A DNA stretch of 64,000 bases from Syngnathus acus (GCF_901709675.1 NC_051099.1:744001-808000), one strand, 5' to 3'; numbered from the stretch's first letter, positions 1 through 13,337 are shown. Translations and numbers: made by a program. Notes: generated by a model from the sequence alone, not told the origin.

Positions 1-965
1 AATTGTGGCGGCCATCTTTCCACAGTGGCTACAGAGAGAAACCAAGGATCATTAGAACAAGGAATAAAAAAATCACAGCTGAGCAACAAAGCATTATCAA
101 TATGTATTCATAGACATGGAAACTGTCTACAATGGGCTTCACCATGCTGACAGGGGGAAGAGATGGCTGGAGGGGAAATGACTACGCGGGAACAGTCACA
201 TCATGAAAAATAAGCCAAAGAAAAGCGAAGCACTAGGACAAGAAATGTAACAAGAATTCATCAATAGAATTGTTTGGCTTTCTTTTTTTGTTGTTGTTGT
301 TGGGAAACGGAGGCGGATTTAGCAATGGCATGCATGGCAGTTTGCACATGGAACAGAACTTTAAAGGGGAATACATTCAAAAAGATTTTCATCCATCAGC
401 TCACTTGAACTGAGCACTTTTTGTGTTTTCTTGTACAGTGTGCCACTTGCTTGACACATTTCATCGAAAGCTATTCAAATGGTCAACCATTATTTTTCAC
501 CCTGCATGCAGAGGACTTCAAATGGGATCGATCATACGACATGCGTGCGCGCGTGTGTGTCTCGAGTTAGCTTGGCAACGGAAGAGAGGGAGAGAGAAAT
601 CTGGCCGGATGTTTTTCCACTTACAAAAGCTAAACATGTCAAAACAGAACATTTACTGGATGTTTATTTAAGCTCATTTAAAAAAAAAAAAAGCGATTCA
701 CGTCACGCTCAAAAAAGCGATTCACGGCTGCCGCCAAGTCTTCAAATTCCGGAAATGACACATTTGCTGTTTGAAGCCGAAATATGTCGCTGCTACCTTT
801 ATATTCAACGCACTGGGTATGAACTGAGATGACCTACGATTGACTGAGGGAGGCAAAAATTGAGCAGAGACTCATCTCTTGTATTCCCCTTTAAAGGACG
901 AGGTGATCAAATAAAGCCCCACCTGCTAACCCCCCCCCCCTTTCAGACATGGATCCAACCCTTAC
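1..965. other. igsf9b 3' flank or further 3' exons, unresolved
   Basis: No recognisable protein. On the minus strand a possible poly(A) signal AATAAA (TTTATT at 663-668) and an acceptor-like CCTCCCTCAG near 856 could mark a terminal exon or 3' UTR. Neither can be proven here. A run of ten C lies near 931-940. Confidence 0.3.
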
Positions 966-1011
966 CTATTGCGGTGTAGACGACTTGGTCACAACAACGC
1001 TGCCCAGATAG
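966..1011 (-). CDS. igsf9b: candidate igsf9b downstream exon
   Basis: A 46-nt block between a good acceptor (TTGATCTCAG) and a strong donor (ATAG|GTAAGG). Read after the microexon it is open as LSGQRCCDQVVYTAI and continues past the donor. Read directly after exon 18 it gives YLGSVVVTKSSTPQ-stop. I do not recognise either ending with certainty. Confidence 0.35.
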
Positions 1012-1073
1012 CTGAGATCAATCAAAAACAAAGCACGTAAGACTCCAGGATCTATTCAAAGCCACTTACTTAC

Positions 1074-1083
1074 CATACTGGCC
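1074..1083 (-). CDS. igsf9b: candidate igsf9b 10-nt microexon
   Basis: On the minus strand GGCCAGTATG is bounded by CTGACTTAG and a near-perfect donor GTAAGTAAG. Its first base completes the glycine codon left open by exon 18, adding Gly-Ala-Ser-Met and resetting the phase to 0. Two TGC motifs lie in the roughly 45 nt upstream. This is an inference; no transcript evidence is available. A longer exon starting at an upstream CACAG is the alternative. Confidence 0.35.
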
Positions 1084-1657
1084 CTAAGTCAGAATGAGGA
1101 CAAACATGGCGCAAAAACATGAGAAGCAGACAGGCCCTGTGACACACTTGGCCCAACGACAACTTTGAAAGGGATCGTTGACAAACACAAGACTGGGAAA
1201 GAAAGATCTGGAAAAAGGTGGAGGGGGAGAATTGATCATGAAAGCGGGCCGAGGATGGGCCGCAGGGCCTGCCCAGATCCGTAAAGCATCCCTCGCCATG
1301 ACACAGGCATCGTCAAACGCTTGGATCGAGACGTAACGATGGAGATTGATCTGGGGATTCAATTCCATTCATATGAGGCAATTCCTCCTGTTAGGCGGAA
1401 GCAAGTTCCTGTCTTTTCGATTTCCATTCATATACATACGTATATAAATAATAATCATTTTATATATATATATATACGTATAGATTTGTTTTTGTATGCA
1501 TGTATGTCAGTATGTCTGTAGAGTTGATGCAAATTCTATTCAAAGATGATCTTTTTCTTCCAATTGCTAGATGTTGCTCGATTAGCAAGCAAAGTCATAA
1601 AGTCAAGTCACGTTTCAAAGCATCACGGGTCAAGCAGATGAATCACTCCCTACCTAC
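1084..1657. other. igsf9b intron after exon 18
   Basis: Between the exon 18 donor and the candidate microexon. It contains a short (TA)n run near 1460-1477. Nothing else is recognisable. Confidence 0.4.
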
Positions 1658-3283
1658 CCTGAAGCTGACAACTGGGATGGAGAGGGCTCAGATGGAAGGA
1701 TCTCCTCCTCAGTTCTCCTGTGAGACGGCACCTGCCCAAACACGTTGCTCCTTTCCATGGCTGGTGACGGCGACTGCGAAGCCGGATAGCTGCTCGCGGA
1801 TGAAGCAAAGGCCATGTGGGAACGATAGCCAGGACTGGATCTTCTGCTACCCTGGCCTAGTGCGGGTGAGGAAGAAGGGGAAGATCTCCTTGAGAAGGTG
1901 GCTGCGGAAGGAGGGAGGAGGGTAATCTCAGACATCCCCGGGGCTACGATGTTGGGCCGCGGTCGGGGACGGACGACGATCTCGGGAGATCCCTGGTGAG
2001 AACTCAAGGGGCTTTGGGTGAGAGGGGAAAGTCGAGAGGGCTGCAGAACCACCTGATGCGCGCCCGAATCCATCCGGCGAGCCTGTCTCGGACTGAAACG
2101 AGGGCTGGATTCAAACCATCGGGTGTCCAGGCTACTGAGGGCGCTCGGGCCCGTACGGGCCGTCGGATCGGTGTAAGGCGAGACCGGAACGGCCATACCG
2201 CGACTTGCACGCTGTCTTAGCTGACCGAAATGAGCCTCTTGCATGGCCGCGAAATGCCTGGCTGGAGAGCCGTGAGGCTTGGCCTTGCTGGGAGACTTGC
2301 TGGAGTAGCTCTGCGGCGCTTCCAGTGGCAATACGGACGGATAGGTGGGCATTGGGAGAGAAGAGGTCTGGAAAGCACTCAGTGGAAGAACAGGGGCTGG
2401 GGGGGGGTAGGGAGAATCGTGGCGATGGAGAGAGTGGCGTGGCGGGAAAATGAACTGGGGACCCTCCACCGTTGAGAAGGTCAAATCCATTCCCCGCCAA
2501 AATTCCGGCGAATGGGAGGAAGAAGCCAGAGTCAGAGGATAAGGGAAGCCAGAGACGGCGTATTGTGTGAAATCGCCTTCCCCCATTTCTTCTGGAATCA
2601 ACGGGTAAGCAAAGGGACCTTCGCTCAGGTACGGAGGGGAGGACATGACGGAGCTAAGGGGACTGGTATCGGTCATATAAAAAGGAGGAGGCTCGTGATC
2701 CCCGTGGGAGCCCAGGTAGCCGTAGAAAGCCCTGTGATGGAGAGAGCCGCGGATCTGCCCTGCGGCCTGCAGTCGGCCGCTCTCCATGATCGTCATACCT
2801 TCAAAGGGTTTCTGGAAACGAGGACTGTAGGCCGGAGGCTGGAGGTAGGATTCGTGACTGGAGATGGGCGAGATCTGGTGAGGCCGCAGAGGGGCCATCA
2901 CTGGCGGAAGAGGCCGAAGATCATCGTTCTCCTCGTCCGACTGTCGAAATTCAGGGTAGAGGTCGGATTCTTCCACAAAAGGAAAACCCTGGATTCGCCG
3001 GGGCTTGACGGAAAACTCGGCATCTGCCGGATCCATGACAAAACGGCCATCGGGGCCACGGCTGATGAGTTCGATAGGTGTGGTTGCTTCGGCTTCTTGC
3101 TTGGAGATGGTGTATCTCTTGCTCGTTATTGCTCTTTTGGTCTTCTTGTAGAGAGACAACTCCTCTTTCTTGGCTGGACTTAGGGACGCTTTCTTGCCGT
3201 GTTGCTCAGGACTATCCTCTGACGATTGTGACAGGGATGTCTTTGAGCCGATGCTTTCCGGACTGGCCTTTCCTGAAGATTGC
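1658..3283 (-). CDS. igsf9b: igsf9b coding exon 18: long cytoplasmic tail
   Basis: A single 1626-nt exon, residues 779-1320. It starts SSGKASPESIGSKTSLSQS and includes LSLYKKTKRAI, TPIELISRGPDGRFVMDP and YPEFRQSDEEN. It then runs through a Pro/Ser/Tyr-rich, probably disordered region to QVVLQPSRLSPLTQSPLSS and EMSEITLLPPSA-like blocks, ending LSASG. If the exon is not spliced at GCTTCAGG|GTAGGT, the next codons read Gly-stop at 1654-1656. Human IGSF9B continues past the equivalent glycine, so splicing onward is likely. Confidence 0.9.
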
Positions 3284-6200
3284 CTAGAGAGAAGAACATT
3301 GTGTCAATCAATACGTGATGCAGTCTCATCTGTCAGAGGCTGGAACATTCATCGCCAGCCCCCACCAAATATATAAATAGGAACGTACTTTAAGTAGGAA
3401 TTGGATCATGTCAAATATTTGCATATGTTGCCATTGTTTTTGCTTTTGTGACAAAACCCGGAAAAAAGGCAATCGCTTACAATTCATGCATCCAAATGAC
3501 CACTACGACAAGTTTGTCAGTGCTCGTGCATTGAAATACCTTCTTTTTTTTTTTCCCCCAAACAAATTATTGGAGACCAAGAGTCTAATCCGAGATAACC
3601 TCGGCTACCATGTTCTCGATTATGCTTAGCTGATAAAGTTTTGGCTTTGCGCAATAGAAAGTCATTTATTATTGTTGTAATATTAGGGAACTGAGGATTA
3701 ATTATTGTTTCAAGTGAGTCGTGTGTACTTACGGCGTTGCCATACTTTTTCTTAAGTGGGTAATAGAAAGAGGTGGATCTGGAAGAAGAAGAAGAAGAAA
3801 AAAAAAAGGCATTGCTTCACGTCACTATTTTTAACAAGTCAAACACGGAAAATGATTTTGAAAAATGATACATCATTGGATTGGCTGGCATTTCTAAAAG
3901 GACGACTTTTTCCCTTACCTTTTTTCCTTTTGAGCTTGCGTCTCCGCTGCTTATTGACAAAGCAGGCCGCCATTGTACTGAAAAGGATGGCTGCGGCCAA
4001 GAAGCAGATGGTGGCCACGATGCCAGCCACAACTGGTCGCGCCAAACCTGATTCCTCAACCATCTCTGGCGGTGGAAAGAAGTCTACAGAGGAGGAAGAA
4101 GAAAAGTCATGGCAATCGTGAGAAAAGAAAAACAAACAAAAAACAACGCCTTACCAGTACTGGACACACCGACGATGTTGCTAGGCTCACTGATTGTGTC
4201 GTCCATGACGGCCATGACGCGAAACTCATACCAGGCCTCCTTAAAACGAGAAGAACAAGAAGAAGAATATCATTCTATCATTTATTTGGGTTCATTCATT
4301 AGAAAAACAATGAATATCATTTCAGTGGAATAAGAAACCAGTGGTAGAAAAGGTATCGAAGGGAGCAGATGTGGCGTGATGACGTGCAGGAGAAATGTGA
4401 GTGGGTGGGTGGGTGACGCAAGCATCAGCATGATGGCACTGAGTCAAAAGCTCACACATTATGTATCACGATGGCAAGATGGTTTGGTTGAAGCGAAATA
4501 GATGTGACATTAAGATGAAAGTGTCAGAACTTATTAGTCACCCAAAAATATGTTCATTACATTTCAAAAGGATTCCTAGTAGTTGAACCCGAAGCCACCA
4601 GAAGAGAACCTATCCCGTTGCGATTCTTGACTGGTGTGTTTTACCTGAATGAGGTCACGAGCAAGCATCTCCGTGTCGCCTGAGGGGACGCTGTCATCCA
4701 GGACCTCCCATCGCTCCCCCAAGCGAAACTCCATCACATAATGCTGGATCGGTGCTGTGTGATTGGCGGGCGGGATCCAGGTAAGCAGGACTCCCTGCTG
4801 CGTGCGATTGGCTGTGAGGCACCGTGGTGGGGTAAGTAGCACCAGTGGTTCAGGGGTACTTAGAGGAAATACTGGAAGACAAACATTTGTATTTGTTTAT
4901 TGATTCATCGCTCTTATTTATTCATTGTTTGTGCCTTCTTGTTTTTATTTTTTGTATGTACGTATATTGTGTACTATGTCTTGTCACCACGTCATTTCGA
5001 TTTCTTTGTGTGTCTTGCCATGTGAAGAAATTGACAAGAAAGCAGACTTTGACTTTTTTTCGGACTTGACTTGATTTGGCTTGAAATCCACAACGCCACG
5101 AATAATTCCATGAAATGAATTCATTCTCATTTCAAAAATGCAGGGAGGGCCCAAACGCAAGAGGCAGCAACAGATGCTCACCTAATGTGTTCACAGTGAC
5201 AACCTCGCTGAATGGTCCTGTGCCAAGCTTGTTTTGGGCGAGGACGCTGCACTGGTATGTTGTCTCGGGCTCCAAGCCAGGCACCACCATCCACTCTTGG
5301 CCGCCTGGCACGGGTACTGAGAGCCAATCATGTGGACCTAAACGCTCCCTTTTTAGCCTGTACAAGAGTCATGGTTGGAGGTGAGTGGCGGGGTCAGAGA
5401 CACAAGATATCTGACTTTGTAGGATATCATCATTCAATACCCATGTCATCCATTTCAAACTTTCCGTATTTGATAAGAGTTTGCAATTCAAGTGTCAATC
5501 TTGATTTCCCTCAAAAGTGTCCACACACACACACACAGTATACAGTTATCACATCATCAACTGCAGCACTTTGATTTGATGATCAGCCCATGCTGCAGTT
5601 AGCTTTGCATTTTGCCCTTTGTCCATGCGATGACGTTCAGGAGTTGATATGGTCACCAAAAGATGCACATGCAGCATTTGCAACAATCTTGGAAAAACAA
5701 TGCTACGGTAGCACATTTTGCACTTCACTTGTCATTTATTTATCTGTGTATTGATTGATTGATGAATTCTTTAAATTGCGCAGACTTCAATTTGAATGTT
5801 CCCATCCGTAGTGGGATAAATAGTTGACATTGTCAGGTTATCAAAATCCACGGACAGCACACAGTCAAGCAGAGCAAAGCAGCAACAGCAGCGCTAGAGG
5901 TAAAGAGAGGGGAATTCACATTTCCGCCCGACTAAAAGGTTCATTTAGCCCGGCGGCTTGATGTCAAAAATGGTATCGAAGGAAGCTGTTCTGAACGCAA
6001 TCCCGACATTTTTGGGAATACCACGAGGAGAAAAAGCAGGAAGCCAAGCAAGCTGGGATGACTCACACATGGCCGTACCAGACTGAGAATGTCTGCTGGA
6101 AGCCTCCGTCGTAGCCCACCTCCCACGAGACGTTGGCCCAGGTGGAGGATGCCACCGCATGGACTCCGGTGGCTGCGTGAGGGCTTGTGCCTGCAAGTAG

Positions 6201-9200
6201 TTGACTCGTGACCACTGTTTGACCACTTGTGCAATGTGTGCATTACCTATAACTTGGATATGCGTGCTGGCAGTGATGCTCGTAGCAACGTTGGTGGCGA
6301 CACACTCCCATTCCCCGTGGTCCTCCTTTGAAAGTGACTTGAACTGTAAGCTGCCGCGAGGCAAAACGTTGTGCTTGCTTTTATTGGACTTTCCCACCTG
6401 AAAAAATATCAACGTGTTACTGTCATCCGATAAAGCATCGCTGCGTATGATAGCGAGGATACAGGCGCCGCCACGTACCTTCCTCCATGTTATATTGGGA
6501 AAAGGGTCTCCTTCTGCCTCGCATGGGATAACCAGTTCCCTCCCAGCCTCCTGTCTGTACTCCCCTCCAGGGACCACTGAGAATTTGGGGGGGTCCTACA
6601 CAGGTTCAGTCAGATGAGGTGAGTGGAGCAATCATGCAATTTGAGTTGGATAGATCGATAGATAGATATATTATGGATATTGATTTGACATATACTATAC
6701 AGATCGATGTTTTTCTTGATTTTTGTGTGTACCTTTAGCACCAGGGGAGCAGGTGGGGACCATCCCATGGAACCCAGGGCATTGTAAGGCATGCAGGTAT
6801 AGGTGCCCAGAGAGTCCTCCGTCACCTCTGCCACACGGATGCTCCCATCGTCCATTTGGCTCCAACCAGGGTACTGTAAATGTCAGTCATGCCCAATTCT
6901 TGATTGCCCGAATCATAATAGACGTATATACTGCACTGGAGTGAGGCTTACGATACACAAGTGCTTCATCTTACCTTGTCTATCCGGAGCGGGAGACCGT
7001 CTTTCTTCCACTTAACTAATGTTACAGGCGGGTTGGCATCGACAGGACATCGGATAAAGCCCGGCAAACCGATGGCCACATAGAGTACGGATGGCATGTT
7101 GACAACACGGGCAGGATCTGCTCAAACGCAAATCACAAGAAAGGACATGGAAAATATTGACGTACTACATATCATTTGCTTTATTTCCCGTCACTTTGGC
7201 CTTTCACGTGTGCATTTTCTGAACAGCTTTTCTTCACCAGGGCCAGTTATGTCAAAGAGGATATCTTCAAAGTAATAAGCCAAACGCAATGGGAGTGTGA
7301 AGAGGCAGGAATGAGTGAATACAATTGGCATGACAGAGGAAGGACAAACGAGGGAGAGCACAAGCTTGAGGTGAGAGAGAAATGTTACAGATGACGTAAG
7401 GTAGAGAGAACCCAGCAGAGGAGGTAGGAGGTGGTGCCACTGTGGAGCGTGATAATAACGACATCTGGTATTGCGAAAAAGTGGAGATGGAAAAAGGGAA
7501 AAAAAAAAAAAAAAAAAAAAAAGGGCTTGCGTTAGGGTGGAGCCCAGCAAATCAAGACATTATTGTGACATTGCCGGATTCAATTTGTAACCTCCAAAGT
7601 TCAGAACGTCGGCTTGGCAGCGCCGCTGCGGTTATAAAGAGCCCGGAGGAGAGCCGCGAGCAGCACCAGCAGACGAGAATATCAGCCAAGTTTCTAAAAA
7701 TAGCTCACAGACGCAGCAATGGCTCACGACCCACCGCTTCCCACTGGAAGATGCAATTATTCACTGGAAAGCAAAATCATGAATTGAAAAGTAGAATTAT
7801 GGCGTCGGCCACAGAGCAGATGAGGTGGGCGCTAATGGAGAAAGGGAGGGATGAGGGAGGGAGGGAGGGAGGGAGAAAAGAGAGAGAGAGAGAGAGACAG
7901 AGAGAGGCCTCTGCAGTCTTACAGAGAAACATACCTGCTCTAACAGCAATGATGTAATCTCATCTCTCACCCTCCCTTCCTCCCCCCCCCCCTCTCTCTT
8001 TTTTTTCCTGCTTCTGTTTGTCACACACGGCACACGCTAATGTACGTAAGAGGCAGGCGAGTGAGGGAATGCAAAACATCTGTTGCCTTGACTACTGCCA
8101 ATGTCAGTAGAGCATTGCCATTGTGCTCCACATAAGAGCCCAAGTGTCAAAAGCTCGGCCAGGTTGTCTGTAGTTAGTACTTGCAACGAGCACTCGTGGA
8201 CATTGTGAGAACACGAGGAGGCGTCGTTTTAGACCCGGTGTACATATTGGACACAAATGGGACGGTAGCTCATTTTAAATATCGTATTGCCAGACAGACA
8301 TATATAGCTGGATGGAGTGGCTTTGAAAATTCTGGAACTGTTGCCATAGTTACCGCTAATGGCAAACAAGCACAGAGCTGCCAGAGGACAAAAATAAACA
8401 CGTTTTTGAAATTCCGTCAGGGACGCTTCTAGCCGCGCTCGCTCACTCACTCACTCACTCACATTGCACAGTCAGGTAAGCAGAGGCAGTCGGCGGTAGG
8501 CCAAGGCTGTTGCTAGGAGCACAAGTGTATTTCCCGGCATCCTCTGGCTTGACTTGGGCAATGATAAGGGAGCCGTCGATCAGAACACTGACTCTGCGCT
8601 TGAGGTCGCTGCGGAAAGGAAGGAAGGAAGGAAGGAAGGAGATTTTTATCGGCTCTCAGCTAAATGATTCAATTCCTTTCTCCGCGGAACAACTGTTAGA
8701 AAACTGCAATTGTTTGTTTCCATTTCAATTGATCTTGTAACAAACGCGAGTGGACATCAAGCACGCTGTGATCCCGAGATGACATTTTCAGTCATCCCGT
8801 CGACATCTTTGATCCCATCGCCCTCATTCTGCTCAGCGGAGACTTTAATCTTGCTCCTTTTTCCTTATCTACAGACAGCTTGAGAAAGGACTCAAACTCT
8901 GCACCGACCGCCTGTCTTTTAAATAATGCCTTGTTCAGTTCGCATTTGTGATTCAAATGAAATCTTTTCTTTTGTTGGGTTGGAGTCGAGTCATGGCTGC
9001 TCTCAAAAATGCTGTTTACTTCTTGAAAAAGACATTGTCCTCCTCCCAGAACCAGGTGTAGGTCAAGTTGCGGGGGTAGGCCTCCGCCTGGCAGGTGAAG
9101 AAGGCGTCTTGCGAGATGTTCACTGTAATGTTGTCTGGCGGCGAAACAATGAACGGAGGGCCTGGTGGACAACACACAGGAGAAAAATTAGGTCCAATTT

Positions 9201-12200
9201 TCTTCATGATAATAGATCACAATTTTGACCTACTTTGTGTTATAAAAAAAATGTTGAGGCTACAAAAGCAACAGCTTTTTGTTCTGATCAGTGTCATCGC
9301 AATTATTCTGCACTCAGAAAAGGATTATGACAATTTTACAAGTGATCCTTGCACTGCCAGATGGATGATGCTCGCTCCATATATGTATGCCGTGTATATG
9401 GCATGCAGTTAATATTCCTCTGCGGGAATACCCAATCTCTCACACACACACGCAGATTGCTAGTCCCATATGTTAGTTTTGATCTGTGGTCCACATTCTG
9501 ATCCTTTAACAGGCAGAGTATTTCCATCTGCCACCCCTTAGCCAGACAAGCAGCAAATGTGTGCTAGTGTGTGTGTGTGTGTGTGTGTGTGTAGAGGCGC
9601 ATGTGTGCCAACCTGCCCTATTTGGAACCAGCTGAGCGCTGGAGATTTGCTGGCACTGTAGTTGATCTGCAGCTCAATGGCTTTCCAGGAGGACCTCTAT
9701 TAATCCATCTCTGCTATAAACTATACAGAGCTGGTCAACTGAACATATCGTAGCTTATCTCGGGCTTTGTATTACTGGTTTAAGAAGAAATGATATTTTC
9801 AGGGGCTGGAATATCGATATCATTTGAAATATGGTCAGGTTAAGGACGTGAGCAGGATAACTGAAATACCTTGAAGATCATTTTTGTTATTTTTTGAAGT
9901 AAACATGCTTTTGCCTGAAAATCAATCTGTTGAAAATGTCAACATTTAATCCTGAGAGATTGCGTCACACTTTGCAGGGAGGGGTTGACTTTTGCTTTGG
10001 CCAGCTTTGGCTGCAATCTACGAATTAAATGAGGGGGAATATTTGCAGCACCATCTGTTTTGGTATAAATGAAGGGATCCCGTTGAACAATCTGGAAATA
10101 ACACCAAGAGTGACTTTCTGGAAATGTAAAAAAAACAAAAAAGAACGCACAGGGGTGTGTTTGTTGTTGTATTAAATGAATTATTCATTTTGGGAGTTGT
10201 TGCTCAACTTGATCTATTGCTTAAGTTACAAAAGCTGATGGCTCTTTTTTCCTTCGCTCAGCCTCCCAAAAATGTTTCCAAAAAAAAAAAAAAAAAGAAG
10301 AAACTTTTAGTCTTGCTGACTAAGGTGTTCCTGAAATGACACGGTCTGGTTACAGAATCACACTTTTTGGATCACGTCACTTATTTAAAGATGAATTGGA
10401 ATGAAAAAGAAAGGCGTGCTATGACTTAGCAATTTGGGAATGATGCAGAGCTAGCTGACTTCACTCTCCTCCTTTTGCCCTTGGTCTTTAAAATGTGCGT
10501 CGCGCTCGACGGAAAACCCACAGAGCAGTTAATGACATTGCTGGTTATTCTCTTCTTATATTGCGCTGAGCGGACCGCCATTCAAAGTTTTGGTGCCGAT
10601 GATGCTCTTCTAAAGGGATTCGGTTGGCTAAAAAGTGGTCATTGCTATTTAACATGAGCTGCCCACCTTGAACTAGCAGCCGTGTTGTGTGAACGGCCTC
10701 TCCTTGGGGGCTAAAGGCTCGACATGTGTAGGCACCGCGATCTTCTCGGCCGATGGACAGCACTGTCAAACTTCCATCAAATACCTGAACATACAAAAGT
10801 GCAACCGCTTTGACATTTCTGTCTGCTTCCATTCAATCGATTGAGTTTGTTTGCGCCGGTTGATCAAATATCGCTATTTCGGAGACCTTATACTTGGCAC
10901 TGGTGACCAGAAGGTTGCTGTCCCGCAACCAGCTGACCGAGGGTTTGGGGTTGCCAAAGGCGATGCAGGTCAAAACGATGCTTCCTCCCTCCTTGGCCTC
11001 AACATACTGAGGTGGCGTATCTGTGAATGTGGGAGGGGCTGGAGAGGCATACAAATAGGAATTGTTCCATTTAAAATCATGAATATAACAACAAACTTCC
11101 AAATAAACGGTTGGGTTATTTTTGCTCCAACGTCTCTTACCATTGACAGTTAGATGCACCCAACTTCCATTGTAGAAAGTATCATATTGCTGCTCCAGCA
11201 TCAGCACCTTACACTCATACCAGCCTTGGTCGTCCGAACGAACATTTTCTATCCGCAAGGAGGATTTGCCGTATAGACTGGCCCGGCCTGGAGAGAAAAA
11301 AAGCATCCAAAATACAGATGAGATCAGCAGGAAGGCAGCTGAGTGAGTTGAATGTAATGAGGAGGTGAGAAGTGTACGGAGAGAAAGAATAAAAGAAAAC
11401 GTCAAAGGATAAGAAATGCCAAGTGAATATTAGCAAGCTTCAAATAGCTCAGATATAAATAGGCAAGGCTTGAAAAGTGTGTAACATCAGCGTGTGTCAC
11501 CTTTTTTCCAAACAGCACCTGCAAGAGCAAGAGCAAGAGCAAGAGCAAGAGCAAGAGCAAGAGCAAGAGCAAGAGCAAGAGCAAGAGCAAGAGCAAGAGC
11601 AAGAGCAAGAGCAAGAGCAAGAGAGCAGTAACCCAACATCAAAATCCAAAAGTGACTGGTGATGATGAATACAAAGAGAAAGTTGTCAGCTTCAGTGGGG
11701 CTGAGATGTTCTCTTCACGGCCACTTTGTCTTGAAGCTACGTTGTGGCGAGGGCAGGTACGCCGCCGTAACTTACGCTAATGCAAGTCGGCAAAATGTGA
11801 CAGCACATCGTGTCGCTGCATATCAAATTTGGACAGGACGATTACAGGGTCAGTCGGTCGGTGGGCGGCAAATGCCCTTTGCTCCATGCCGACTGGTAAT
11901 TGCATCATAGCAGATGGGCCGCTGGCAACAAGAGTTCAACAAAGGATTTCTGGGACTCAAAAACATCAGCAAAGCCAAGCCAGTCCTCAATAATCCCAAC
12001 TACTTTAGGCCATGAGACAAGACATCTTTTTCATTGATTCATATAATAATGAATGATCATTAATAATCATAATAATGATGAGAATGATCATTTATTATTA
12101 TCATTTTTAAAACCTGATGTGCTAAAGAAACAAATGCGGACCGATTTGGAATCGGTACGTTCACCAAATAAACAAGGTGTTGTTTTGATTTTGCTTATTT

Positions 12201-13337
12201 CCTTTTTACACTCGAGGTAGGAGCAGTCGTAAGAATATGAAACTATGACAATAACAATTGAATGATGCCTTTATTTCTAGTTTTGCAGAGATTTTTTTTT
12301 ATCTTTGCTCAAAAGTCACTAAACACATCTTACCAGCATACTCTGGGTCCACATGTGGAGGGTAAAAACGAAAGTTGATGAAGAAGGGGATGGGCATTCC
12401 ATACTTAAACCACTCCACCACGTAGGGCTGGCCGTTCAAAGGGTGGGACACATCGCATCCCAGGATGATGTTCTCGCCTGCACGTGCCGTCACAAACTGG
12501 GGCTCCTCTCGCACTCCGTGGGCACCTGCGGGAGCACATCAAATGCTCAACTTGGACTTTCTGTAGCATTTGTCATGTTAAAAATGTCATATAAGCACAA
12601 ATTTTAAAAAAAAAACGCTCCAAAATGGATTTTTGCAATTCAAGTCAATGTTATGACGTTTTATTATTTGTCTGTTTTGGATGAGCCAAAATCAATGGAA
12701 AAATCCCAAAGGTCTGATGACATCTAATTCCACAGCTTGATCAGAAAAGCAGCAAAAGGGAGGATAGACCAATACGACGTTTATTGAGAGTCAGGGTCTT
12801 TGAGGGATTATTTCTATCTGATAAGAAAAACATATGCTAAGCTTAAGGTTCTATCAATCAGGATGGTAACGCCTGCTAGTGATCAATCAAGAAGCTAAGC
12901 TGAAGGCCACTCGAATGAATGTGAGCTATCAAGACACAATCTTTTCATCTTGTCTTGCCCTTATCATTTCTTCAATCGGAGTTGAAAGAGGGAATAGAAT
13001 GAGGAAAGGATGTATTTAGGGTATCTGGTTTTCTTTTTTAATAGAACTGCTTTCATAAATCCCAATGCGTCCACTGAAGCCAAATAGTCAATTCTCCAAT
13101 TCAGAAGAATTTCGAAATGAAAAATAGCTCACAAATAGGAGATGGCTCGTGCTCGCCAGTAGAACCAGATAATAAGTGTGTGCTCGCTCGCTATTCCCAG
13201 TGGTGGAGAACCAACACACACACACACACACACTCGTTCAAGCTTTACAATGTGTTGATTGGCTGCTGGTGACATCATCTGAAATTGCGCACCAACAGGG
13301 CCCTTGGTGCTATGACTTCAATGTTGATGATGAAAGC

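Noticed and set aside
1084-1368. A 94-codon minus-strand ORF downstream of igsf9b exon 18
   Set aside because: No good acceptor in a matching phase and no resemblance to a known IGSF9B tail; treated as intron.
1996-3183. Plus-strand and other-frame ORFs inside the igsf9b tail exon, up to 223 codons
   Set aside because: Shadows of the GC-rich igsf9b exon 18, which is the recognisable coding frame on the minus strand.
11402-11620. Minus-strand ORF with a long poly-leucine run, and a plus-strand Glu-Gln ORF over the same bases
   Set aside because: Both are translations of the (GCAAGA)17 intronic repeat.
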